Made by a program: the position numbers and the translations under genes
Assembly (NCBI GenBank): GCA_019649035.1
Contig: BMAT01006091.1
Span: 203,164-227,316, forward strand
From: Elysia marginata
Taxonomy: Eukaryota > Mollusca > Gastropoda > Plakobranchidae
Reading direction: 5' to 3'
Length of the DNA: 24,153 nucleotides
Shown here: one piece after another, positions 1-12,900 of the stretch
Position numbering within the stretch: position 1 is the stretch's first letter
How the letters are laid out: each line of letters opens with the position of its first letter
The notes under the pieces: model-generated
What the model was told of the DNA's origin: nothing
The model's database searches: none
Seen by the model: only the letters and a program-made list of their open reading frames with translations

Positions 1-150
1 GTAAACCCCCTGCAAAAATATTGGTCTTGTAAGAGGGGGGGGGGGAGGTCTTAATTCAGGGATTGAATTGCGGACATCCCATCCTCAAATTTAAAGTCTC
101 ATAAGAGGGGTGGTCTTTTGAAGAGTTCTTAATTGAAGGGTTCCGCTGTA
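1..150. mobile_element. Terminal fragment of a pogo/Tigger-like DNA transposon or MITE
   Basis: The segment ends at 150 with GGGTTCCGCTGTA. Read on the minus strand this is TA followed by CAGCGGAACCC, the usual form of Tc1/mariner-pogo-type termini with TA target site. Inside are two related blocks, gtcttgtaagagggg...ggtctt at 24-52 and gtctcataagaggggtggtctt at 95-119, consistent with subterminal repeats. The other end is off the window. It lies in the intron after the last recognised UPF2 exon. Confidence 0.55.
35..45 (+). repeat. G11 homopolymer run
   Basis: Eleven consecutive G occur inside the transposon fragment, with further G blocks at 106-109. It is probably length-variable and a possible assembly-error site. 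Confidence 0.8.
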
Positions 151-891
151 TCATGCTAGGTGTATAAAACCATTATATATAATTATTCACAGAGGAATTG
201 AAAATGAGAGAAATCTTATCTTTAAGTTTAGACTTTGTTCTCAATGCCTGGCTCATGCAGCCTTAATGGAAAGCAGTTGGATCTTAGAAAGGCTTAGCAA
301 TATCTCATTGATAACAAGGCCTACATTTCTTCAAAGGGGGAAAAATGATATTCTACTTAAAACCATAACTGTTTTTTGTTTTTTTTGCCACACAATTTTT
401 CAACGTTGAAATGTTTTTCTTTTAAATGTGTAAATATGTGTCTGATAGAGGCAATTTTATCAAAATTTTAATTGACAGAACCTTTAAACCAGCATCACAC
501 TTGTAAATTGTTCTTTCTTGTAATACTTATTCGTGCTATGATTTTACAAAGGTTGGAACATATAAGTTACTTAGAATGAATTTTTTTTCCAAACGTACAT
601 GCATGTCCAGAAAACTTGTGATCTTAGCACTTTTAAATTACCTATATGCATAACACAAACAGATTAATATTTTAGAATTATTGTATGATTATAGAAAATA
701 AACCCTTTGCAGAATTACTGATAAATGAAAATTGAAAGTAGAATTACTTGTATTCTGCAAATGGTTCTGTTAACTTTGCTAACGCTATTCATATGTCTAC
801 AGATCTTTTTTAAGATAAAAATATTTTAGGAAAAAAACTCCACTTCTCTTTTGATGTTTGTACACAATATTTGTTAAAGTTTTGTTCAAAC

Positions 892-970
892 CTTGGTACT
901 CTTCTTCCTCTTGTCTTTCATTTAAGTTCAGCACCATTTGTTTCATCTTTTCCTTTTCCAGCTTTTCTGC
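892..970 (-). CDS. UPF2: UPF2 last recognisable exon, C-terminal helix
   Basis: This exon has acceptor ATCACAG and reads [20 protein letters not shown] then EEEEYQ. The human match is QQQAEQEERMRMKKLTLDINERQ then EQEDYQ. A donor CAAG/GTTTGA at 892/891 leaves phase 1, as needed for the human Glu that follows. The donor is weak. If it is not used the frame runs on to a stop at 797-799 with a tail unlike UPF2. The expected last exon (basic tail ending in Gly-Gly-Arg) is not found in bases 1-800. Confidence 0.9.
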
Positions 971-3900
971 CTGTGATAAGTAAACAGGGTGTAACATACA
1001 TCAAAACAAAAGTTCTTTTAATACAACTGTTATCCCCAACAAGTGTCAAGATCATAGCTTGACAAAATTTTGAAAAAAAGAAAACGTTTAAATTAATTGA
1101 AGGTTGTGAAGATTTTACTATTCTGAGTCCTCAGTACTGCATAATAATGTTACCCTGGTTTTTTTTTTAACCCTATCCAGATGTTTCATGTTTTTACTTC
1201 GTAACAGCATATCATCAAAGATATCTTCATCGCCCAATATTATACAGAAGTAAAACCATAAGTAATCCTGATGTGCGGATAGGAATACTTCTGGTTTTTC
1301 CTATATATTGTAAACTATGATGCTACAAATTGCACAAAAAAGCAGTGACCACTGGTCAATACATTTGACGACTATTTGCCAAAACAATCATGCAAATCAG
1401 TTTGAAAGACATTTTTTGAGGAATACGTAATGTTTCAGAATTTATTTCCCACTTTTTAAATTGAGCATATGTTTAAAAAATGACCCACTGGGGTACTTTG
1501 GTACACCCACAATGCCCAAATATAAACTTACGGTACAACCCATTTTTTATTACAAATAATGAGAACTATTGACATGAAGAGAGATTTCATAGTTATTGTG
1601 CAGCTTTCAAGTTTTTTTCTTAAAACAAAAGACCATAAAAAATTCTAAGCTTAACATATTATGTACCTGATTGTACTTTAAACTAAGAAGGAATAAGAGA
1701 GCATTTTTTTATCAACAGGTGTTTGCAGTTACCATAATTTTTTTAAGTAAATAATTTGATTTTATCTCGAACCTTGTACCTTTCTTAGAAATCCCACTGA
1801 AACGTTAAGAACTGATACAAGCTATCTCATTATTTTTTATCGTGTCAGTTTTAATGTTTTAGAATTTTTAAAAATAAAATCTCATCTTTGTTTTTGTTTA
1901 AAGGACATTGAGCTCTTCCCTGTAAAATTATATAAAGATAAAAAATGTACATAAGACTTACTTTTTGCATAAAGCATTTGATCATTACGAACTGGTCATA
2001 ATGAATTGTAGCTGTTTTTGTTTTGTTGTTTGTTTTGTTTTTTTGTTTCATCTAAGTTTACTTTTCTTCTGACATTTTTAAGGTAATAAATTACAGCTGT
2101 TCACATTTTATTTTGTTTGTTTTAAAATTATGAAGGGGTGGAATTGTAAATATTTTGATGCTATATTGTATAAAATTTTTGTATCTGTCTTCAAACTATA
2201 ACTTACCTCCTCTCTTTCTTTGAACTTGGTAGCAAATTCAGCCGTCATTGGGATTTCAAAGTCTGTCAACTGGATTGGGAAGTGCGATGGAAAGAGAAAA
2301 CGATAGAATCTTAATTTTTTTTCAGCTTTGGGTTCCACAGATAAAAGTAGAGCAACAGCAGAACCTGTGGCTTTGAAAGTAAAAATGTTTTTTCCAAACA
2401 TTTCTCATTTCTTATTATAAGATAAAAGTGATTATTATTCTTACATTAATATGGGTCAAGTTGCAGAATTATTTTTTAAAGGTGTTGAACTTCTTTGGAA
2501 AAAAAAAATTGCCTCCAAATCTTCCACATCATCTATGACACATTTGTATTCAGTATGGCCCTAATAAAAGCAGTAAAAAGGAACTTTGATGAAAACAAAA
2601 TCAACCGATCAACTCACTTGTTGCTTATTTCCTTTTCTAGTCATAAGCACAAACTTCAGTCCAGTTATGCCCGCTTTGTCTTTCTCCTCATCCTTGTCTG
2701 ACATGCCTTGTCCTAAAAGCAGCAACAACAATTAAAATTTTAACATGGAATAACAAGCTGCTTTTAAAATTGTAAACCTTATCTGTCAGACAAGAACCTA
2801 AGTTGAATAAGAGAGATTCAAGATGTGCTCCTTATTTTTTTTTTTTACCATTCTGAGGCTTTTTATAACCTTTTTCACCACCAATCTTAATTTTATAATT
2901 TTTTTAAACGGTTAATCAAAGATTGAAGGATTTAACAGCACTATATGAACAACATGAATAGTCTCAAAAAAGGTGTTGACATTACAATGCTTTTATCAAA
3001 AACTGTTGAACATTCTAGAAAAAAATATTGAATTTTTAATCATCTAAATACAAAAAAATATTTTTTGCTTTTTCTAAATGAAAAATCTAAAACATTAATA
3101 GCTAAGCATTTTTACATATTTTATTGTCTCATTCTTAATGATCTTTGAGAATGGCAATAGCCGAGCATCATTATCATCATCATTCTGTTGAAACATGAGT
3201 GTAGAGCTCCCACAAAATGAAACTACATGAGGTGCTGGCTGATTTTTTAAAAAAATGACAATTTTAAGTACATAATCAAACTTTTATTGCATAATTTGAA
3301 AGTTTTTTGAAAGTTTATCATGTTTTTGAAACTTTTCATCATAACTACTTATGAGACCATCATGAAAAATTTTATAAATGTGTTTTAAAGGTTGTGAGAA
3401 CACACTAATGCTCTTTTCTCTTTAAGATTATGAGAACTTGAAAGTCTAGTTTTTCCCATTGTCTGACAATTGAGCCACTTGGGTTCCTTGTCTTTTAGAA
3501 GGAATAACTCAGGACCTTATTAAGATATCAAAATAATTTGTTCACCATCTTAGAGAGCTTTCTTAGGCTTTTCCAATGGTGTCCATAACTTCATATCACA
3601 AAATTCCGCGTGTAGACTCATTTTAAGGGCTATATCTCTGATCCTATCAACTAAGTTTCAGTAGCCCTGCTGTCCCTCTCACCTGGCAGGGCCAACTTTT
3701 TCGGCTTGTTCTTGACCTGTGTGGGAAGAGCAATGTCCAGTTGGGGAACTTTTACAGACTCCTGGGTTCTTGCCTGAGGAAACACACCAATGCAAACTGT
3801 TTCTCTCGTGTGGTTTTTCTTTGCTGTTTTTTTTATGATTCAAGATACAATGGAATCCTGATAAAGTCAATGCCTTCAGGACCGAAAAAATGTGATGACT

Positions 3901-6900
3901 TTAAGCAATAGATGACATCAACCATTACAAAAATAGTCGACAAAGAGCAAGAGTTTCCTTTCAAAGTGTCAACTTGAACTGGATTCCATTGTAGTTCTAT
4001 CAGAAAAGATCTTAGAAAATATGTCAAATAAAAATGCTACAAGTCTTAAGTATTTGTGATCTATTGGACTTTCTGACCAAGTCCAGCTTTGGCTAAATGT
4101 GAATTGGCGCTCTGTATGTTCCTAATCATTAGCTATGATTTCAGTATATTTACAGGTTGGGCAACTTGAAAAAAATAAATATTGAGTGTACTTAACGTAA
4201 GCACATTATCAGGCATTGCCTTTAGCAGTAAACATATCATTTACAATTGTCATCCGTTTCACATTAAAATTTTTGTTCAAATGGTGCAAAGAAGCTTTGT
4301 GCTACAGTTGGGCATAAAAGTTTACCTGAGTGTCCCCCTCTAACTTAGATTTCTACTTTAGAGTGCAAATTTTGTCCTTTACGACAGTTATTTCTAAAAA
4401 ATATCAAAATGTTTAAAAAACCAAAGAAAAGCGATCTTAAGAACCTATGGAATGCTTATCAGATAATGAGTTAGAGAAATAAGTACTTTGATAATGATCC
4501 TCATGCATCCCTGGCATTCACATAACTCGGTCTATTTCCTTATGATCTAGACAACCGGGGCCAGATAATTTAGTGGCCTTAATTATTTGACAATTGATTA
4601 CAATAGCCCAAGTCTCAATGTTCAGGGTTTTTTTTTCCATTCCGTAATTTTAAATACAATGGTGCAACAAAGATTATTCCCAAATTTTCAATTATCTTTT
4701 TTCTAAATTCATTGAAGATTTTAAAATATTGATGTACCAGACCTGGATGGAATCATTCATCATCTGATCAAAAGCTGACATGAAGTCATCATCCTCTTTA
4801 CATAATGCCACTTTTGGTTTCAGAACTTTAACCTGATTAAGAAGAAAAGAAGCATTTGCATTTCAATAAAGTAAATTAATAAAGAGACACTGAATCATTT
4901 CAAAATCCCCCATGTGCATATAAATATTTTTTATGTTAGTTCATGGAATTTATACACATATATCTGACGCTACGTCGTGAAATCTGGCTTATGTCAAACT
5001 GGGTCAAACCCAGAGAATGGCTGCTAAAAAAATAAATTACAACTAGATAAGTCTACCTTGCTGGCTTATAAATCAAATATCTCAGGTTCTAGTAACGTTA
5101 GAGTAATAATTTTTTTTCTAATTTAAGTACATATATGAAGCTTTCTCATAATGCTAATAACTCTTAATGTCCAAATCTTGACATAAACCTGATTTCAACA
5201 CGTTGGGTCACATATAATTTTAAAAAATGCATTTAAGTTATTCAAGTTCAAAATAAAGACTAAATTCATTTTAAAATGTATTGCAATACTTAAACTTAAC
5301 AAAATAAACCTATGCTGAAAACTTTTGATTATACTTTATTGGCCATTTGACCGAGAGATTTTGTGACAACTTATTTTCAGAAATACGAGCACCGTCTGCA
5401 CTGATAACAAACAGCAGCCCCTATAGAATATTTGATAGATCAACTAAAAAAGCTCGATCTATACACTCTGTGATAGGGCCTTCACAAATGTCAAAACCAA
5501 AAGAAGAATTTGATATTCTTTACATCTCAAGTTTGGACGGTTTTCTTAAACAGGCTAGTCTTCATTATTTTCAAATTTCCAACTTTTTGGGGCTAAAGAT
5601 TACTTCTAAAAATTTGAATTCCTGCAAAAATTGTAAAACTTGCATCCCAGTATTTTATTTAGTAAAGACAATTATTAAAGATTGAGGGGTTACCTCTTCA
5701 TCTGTGTCCTCACAGTCATCATCAGAATCAGCATACTCATCACTGAACGAATCCTCTCCTTCTTCTTCCTGCTCCTACATACATAATATTGCAACACAAG
5801 AAATGAAAACATGGTTTGGAGTGCCTTAAAGTGAAATACATTTACAAGCTGAGAAATTTTATGCAAATGAGTTACTTGATTTAAAAAAAATCAACGATGC
5901 CAATGAGTTACTCAATTGAGCATGTTCAAAAAGAAAGGAAAAATAGTATTAGTTGTAATATAATTTTTTAACCTACGGTCTACACTAGTTTGATCCACTT
6001 TTTGTCTGTACTCTCATATGGTACTATTTTCAAAAGTTTAAAGATGAAAAGCAGCCTAAAGGTATAAGCAATTCCACTAAGCCTTAGTTTACAGCTATAT
6101 TCTAGCTAAAAAAATGATCAGAATATTATTTAAAGCTTTTCTAAATTTCAACTTTTCACTCAATTTACAGCCCATCATCTCTGATGATTTAAAATCCTTC
6201 TACTCCCTAGTCACCCAAAACACTAAAGAAATCTTTAAGGTTGTAAATGCCTCTATGCTGTGGATAATTCTAAAACTGGTTCCAAACTGAAAGGAGTGAA
6301 AAGGTAATCTGATGAGTTGCTTACTTCAGCCTCGATGTCCACTCCACTGAGACTACCCTCACTTTCCTGCGTCCCAGAACCTTCTGTCACAGTCCCAGAC
6401 ATACCCTCCTCCTCTCCTTCCTCTCCCTCGGCTATGGTGGCAAGACCTTCCTCTTCCTCATCCTCTTCTTCCTCCTCTTCTTGACCCTCAGTTTCAATCA
6501 TATGAAGAATATTGGCTGCAAGAGTTACAGAAATATAGAAACAATTTATGCATCATGGGTGATCAAAAGTTCTCAAATAAAAATACACAGACACAATTAA
6601 AGCATCCTCCTGATGAGGTCCAACATTCTAAGTTTGTTTATCAATTCTCAGCTCTGAAATTTTTTTTTTGTTCAAGGTAAGACTGATTTAGCCAGACAGA
6701 TAAAAAAGAAAAAAGCAATTAGAAATCATTATTCAAAATACATGAGTAAAAGGACAAAAACTACCAAAAAGTCTCTCAACAACCAGTAAAATTAGGCAAA
6801 TGAGGCGTATGCAGTGGCACTTGAGGTTGAAAATTTAATAATTTAAACTGTGCTTTTGTAAAAGCTGGAAAGGTTGCAAAAAACTGCTACAAATTTTTCT

Positions 6901-9900
6901 TTGGGTGTCCTACATTTAAGGAACGGTCCAACTTAAACTTCTAAATTTAAGAACTTCTAAGAGAGTGGCAAAAACTTCTATAGATATTGTTGCTTGATAC
7001 TTTCTAATTATAGCATTTGTATATGAATTCACCTAGTTCTTCATAACTTGTATTAAAAAAAGAGTTAGTCCAATGCTCAATACAAGCGGAGGGGTCAAGG
7101 AGTTGCGTCCTCGTTGTTCTTGGCACATGGCAAATGAGATGGTTTGCCATTGCCGTCATTGCAACCTTTACTTTCATCTAGTGCAAAGAGATCTAGCCAC
7201 CCTACAAGAGCTGGGTGGACACAGGAGAGCATATCAAAATTTGCTTAGACTGGGGATCAAGCGAGGGACCTTTAGAACAGTGCTCAAACGCTCTACCTTT
7301 TGAGCCAGCGCAGTAATGTGTATTACTGAAAATAAATGAAACAAAAAGATTTTGCTGCATTATTTTAAGCTCGTCATAAACTAACCAATTTTAGCCTTGT
7401 ACTCATTTTCAAGCTGGATTGCAGCCTCGCACGCCTCCTGATAAGTCTTGAACATTGTAAGTCTTGGACGCACCATCTCCAGGGTCTCTTTCATTAAGTT
7501 CTGGATATCCATGGGAAAGGGACGGCCTTCTGTGTTGAACACTGGTAGGCTTTGCTTGAACAGATAGTATCTCTGTCACACAGGATTGACAAGATGGCGA
7601 TTAATATTCATAATTGTTTGTACATGGCAGAGGGGTATATATCTCAAGGTGCTTTGTGATAACTTCTAAATTAGGGCTAACAAGATCTAGATCTGTAAGT
7701 AGCTCCACATTGTCTATGATAACTACCTGTTCACAAAAGGAAGGGTGTCTGTATTGATACTCTAGACAAGAAATTTGTAGATTTACAAAAATAAAGGTGC
7801 AGGAATTTCGACCTAGATAGCAGCCTCATACAAGCTGAATAAGAATTGCTTTATCTACAACAATAAAGCTTAATTTTGTCCTCAAGCATTCAAAGTTGTG
7901 GTCCAGCAGTGGAAATGAATTTTGTGAAGCAAAATTATTGGTTAGGGATTTCATTTTATTTTTGCATTTGTTTTTAAAATCAGCGTAAAAGAATTTGCTG
8001 CTTCTGTCATCAAAGCATTTATATCTCAGCATTATACCTGATTTTATTTCATGTCTTTTTTAAACAACTGAAAATTGCATGAATGACAAACTAAATCTAG
8101 TCGCCACTATGTCTTGCATAAAAAAAAAATTCAACTATAAACTTTAGTTTTTATATAAAGGTAATACAAGAACTGGCCAAATTGGTATCTGATTAAATGT
8201 TTAGGGGTTTGTGTGTTTTTATTTCTCTAAAACACGAAAACGTTTTGGAAATCTCATATCTTGTTGTTAGGTTAGGCCTTCATATACCTTGAGTGTCAGT
8301 GGATAGAAAAGAATAGGTGCATGATACCTCAATATGCCAGAAGTCAACAGATGCAGAAACAAGAACACTATTTTGAAAACTTAAAAGCTTCAATCTGCAA
8401 GCCGCCATGAATACAAAAGGCACAAGGAGAATGACAAGCTAAACTTGTTTGGCCTACCTGAAAATAAAGCAAGAAACAGTCAAGCTTTTTCTTGCTGGAT
8501 CCTTTATCAAAGTACTGCCCGCAAGTCTCAAGTAGAACACATACCAGACGAATGCGGAACAAATGTTCTGGAGGATCCATGAAGTGGGGAGATTTCTCTG
8601 TAGAGAGGGAAAGGCAATATTTATAGGATATATTCACTGAAATTATTGTACACATAATAACATTTCACACTAGCTGGTTAAAAACCATCAGAAGAAAATT
8701 ATTTGGAATGACAATGCAAAATTATGTCTTCGTGGTTTGGTCCTAACTAAGTGTCTTTGAGGTATTAACAGGCTAAATCAAAAGAAAAAAATCACAAAGA
8801 AGTTGGTTTTTTTCTAACATCTAAAATACCCAACATATACAATACTTAAACCGGCCATTTTCAAGCTTACCAATAAGTGAAACCCCAAATGTTATGAGAG
8901 AATACAGCGTTTTAAAGATGACTCCTGACTCCACCATGCGGTAGTTGTAAAGCTCTCCAAGATACTTCACACAGCTCACACGACGCTGGTTATACTTTGG
9001 ATGGTTGATCTGAATATGTTTAAAACAGAAAGAAAACAAATTTATTTCTACATCGAATGTGAGCATCGAAGCACAGCTCCATCATTATCTTTTGTACCTC
9101 CACAGCCAATCTCTTACTTTTTAGTCCCATGATTTGGGTTCATAAACCACCATACAGATGAGTTATAATTTCACTGTAGGTCAGAATGTGGGGCTGAAAC
9201 CAGCCCTTGATCTTAAGAGAAATCTATAGATCTAAGTTATTTGTCAAAACTACAATATAGAATTTGCTGAATAAATATCTTCCAGTTTTATATCACAGAA
9301 AGCTATCAAAATAGACAAAACCAGTATTGGTCGCATTGCGGGAAGTGGTTAAATAGATAAACTAAATTAAAGCCTTGAGGTCATTGTTTTTCCTATACAC
9401 CTCAATGCTACACTATAATCAAGTCAGTTTCATTCAATCCCTGACCATGTATTATAACACTATTAGCCTGTATTTTAAAATCTGAAGTATAACTTTATTT
9501 AAAGCTAAGCTTTTTAAATGAAAATAGATTTTAACTTTGTATCTAGTCAAGACAGGAATATCTGGTCTGTACAGTCTCGGTTGTCTAAAAAGCTGTGGAG
9601 ACAAATCTGTGTCCAGTGCAAAAAAAAAAATTAAAAAAAAAAACAGAGCATACATTGCTATAAATCAGAATTTTCAAACTTGAGATAAAATTAACAGGTT
9701 TCTTTGTTTTTAATGAAAGAACGTTCTTACCTCCATTCCAAGTCTGATGTCTTCCAAAACACCATCAACAACCTGGATTGCCACATGTTCCTGCAGGGAA
9801 AACAGTTAAAGAAAAGTAAAAATAATGGGATAAAAAAATTGGATGAAAGGCAGCCTATATACTCTTTCCTCTGCATACTTACATAATTTATTATTTTTCT

Positions 9901-12900
9901 TTCTGAATGACTGTCTGAAGTACTTATGTAAACAGGCGTATGCTACTTATGTATGAATTTGCATTTTAAAACAACTGATTCAAGGGCAACCTGAGCTTTA
10001 TCTTTCCACCAAAAACAAACAAAGATTTGAAAGAGCCAATTTCTAACATGATAGAATACAAAAGCCCCATTTAAGTAGCACATTCCTGGAAAATTACAAA
10101 TCAAATATATTGACTCAAGAATCGAATTTCCTGCAATAATAACATAGGTGTTATTTGGGGACATCAAAATAAAAGTGCATTGAGGAATGAGGCTAGGAAA
10201 ACATCTGAAGGAAAAGCTTATATCTAGACACATTACAGATTCTAGCAGTAGGAAAGAGAAATTTCTACAAATTACTGAAATTGCATTGTAATTTTTGTGC
10301 CCATGATATTTAGCATAAGCTTAGCTCATACCCAAAAAAAATATCCCAGATCTAACTTTGATGAATTTTATATTGAGAGCAATCAAAGGCAAATACTACA
10401 TACCCTCATCCTAAAACTTGTCTCCAAGCTTTCCTCTTCACTCTTAAGCTTTCCCAACCCACCCTATGAACAAAATGATTAATGATTTTTATAAAGAAAG
10501 CTATAATTGAATTTGAAATTTATTGTTTACATGAAAAGGGGCAACTCCTGCCAGCAGGTTTGCTGCACAGTGAATTGAATTGTACTTGATGTTCCACACT
10601 GCTGTCAAACATTTTGTCGCATAGAAAGCAATCTGAAAAAGAAATACAAACAAATGTCAGTAATCAGTTATTTACAAAAGATTAGGCCACTGCTTTGGAA
10701 TATTTTGCAATTTACCTGTAGCCAAATGGAGTTCGATCTAACATTTTTAAATACTGTGTCAAACAAGGAACTCTGCTTGTCTGTTTCTCTCCAAAGACTG
10801 TTTAATGCAGGCCATAATCAGTATGACATGTATAATAGCTGACCTTTATATGCAGTGATTTTCAAGAATCAATAGGAACAAAAATAACAACTGTGCTTTG
10901 ATCATATTTACCTCAGGATCGTCCCACTTGAGTTTCCTCATCTGCCTCAAAACCTAAGTGAGAAACGTGTCAGTATGTAGTATTTCCATAAGATATGAAA
11001 ATAAAGTGTAAATTATCCTGCCCGTGACAAACAAAAAGCAGTATCTGCAGTGTAAACCATATGAAATATACTGCATTTTGTTTGTCACTGCAGTATTAAT
11101 CCAGTTTTTCACACAAAACAAACGAGAATATCATAGACAATGCACAACTAAAAAAAAAATCAATCTTCATATAGTCATTCCTATCCATTGAATACATCCT
11201 ATATATTCTACATACACTGAGGGTGAATAATCCTGTTTATGAGCAGTACAGTCCACCTTAAGTGCTCTTGTTCAAACCTTTTAGAGTGCTCAAAATGCCT
11301 TGGACTGAGTTGGGTTTTTTTTTTCAATGTTTAATAAAATAACTTATGTTTAATCTTTTTTTTTACTCCTTCCTTAGAATGGTAGTTATACTTCAGCACT
11401 CTTATGATTAAAACAAGTTCTGCAGGTTGTTGCAGTAAAGCTGGCACACCATTATTTTTTTTTTCAAATCAAAATAAATTTAAAAAGATAGCATTGCAAA
11501 CACTTTAAACACAATTAAGAAAAGTACAATATATGAAATGTAACCTTCTCAACTGTCACTTTGGATAGATCTTTGTAGAGGAGTTTGCGGATATATTCAT
11601 GCATAGGTGGTCTTTCCTTAGTCACCGTGGCTTGAACCTCTGGAGGGTTACTGCAGAGTAAAACATATCAGGGGTCAGTCATAATAATTGGAAAGTGAAA
11701 AGGAAAATAGAGGAATGATTTTTTTACATTGAAATCAAAGCAATGGAATAATATAATGATATTGACAGAATTAACAAAATTATGAAGGTATAATGATATT
11801 GATAAAATGAGATTGTTCAAAATGACCAAAATGTTGATGAAAAAGATAGAAAAATTATACAGCTACTACCTATAATAAAAGGCATTATCAATCATTCCTT
11901 CATAACGGGTCTCCAGTGTCATAGCAGACCGTTTACGCATCATCACTTCCTGTAAACAAAAGGACAATAAAGTTATTGAAAAATTAATTACTTTTCAATC
12001 AAAAGAAAAAAGAAAAAAAATTCTGTAGAAAAGTAAAGGTGAGAGTAGGGCAATAGTTAGTTAACTTATATAACTATAAAAAAAACTTAATTACATTCAA
12101 TTATTACACAATTTGTTAACTTCCAAAATCATTTATAAGTGATAAAACACGGAAAGAACTTGAACAAAATAAATATAGATAAATAATGAGAGGAAAAAAA
12201 TTAAAATTTTAAAAAATTTGAAAAACAAACCATAGAAGACAATTTGTGTGGGTGAATGTGAAATGCGCATGCAAATATTCAGTAATTTCAACTTCGTCTA
12301 CCTTACACATTGTTAACCCAATACTGCTTCATTCTATCCCCAAAACATGAACTTTTGATTAAGTAGACTATACCATATACAATCTATCATTTCATAAAAG
12401 CACTAAGAATTTGTAATTTCAATTGGTCACAAAAAGGCAAATAATTTAGCAATGTCATAAGAATTTAATTTTCAATGCCTGTTGTCTCAAGTTGAGATGG
12501 CGCAAAAAGAAAAAAGAAACTCAACCAACAAAAGACTGTTATAAACAGAAATTACAGTGTAAAACCTCTTTACTCACTAAATATATCTTTGTGCGATAGT
12601 GTGAGTCTGGTGATCTGTATAGATATCGCCCACACGACTCCAGGAGAGCACAGGCCATCTCTATGTTGTGGTGACGAAAATCAAACAGTAACATCTGACA
12701 AGTTGAAATAGAAATATAAAAGATGTTGAAGGTGGAGCAGATAAAAAAAAAATACTTAAATTAAAACTATATAACCCAGTAAGGATGAGGATGTCACAGA
12801 TGGCGAATGCAGGGTCCTAGATGAAATGATATCATAAAATTTTTTTTACTCCTTTTAACATTTAGAGGAAGTTACTTATATTACAAATGGAATGAAATTA

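Noticed and set aside
5347..5685. 112-codon plus-strand open frame
   Set aside because: It lies in an intron, has no recognisable motif or start context, and ends just before the UPF2 exon on the other strand. Probably chance.
7073..7303. 76-codon plus-strand open frame rich in Cys/His
   Set aside because: The DNA is better explained as the reverse strand of a tRNA-derived SINE; the Cys/His pattern is not a known zinc-finger spacing.
7242..7314. Functional tRNA gene
   Set aside because: The T arm and B box are decayed and the anticodon stem is poor; the block continues into a SINE body with target duplication.
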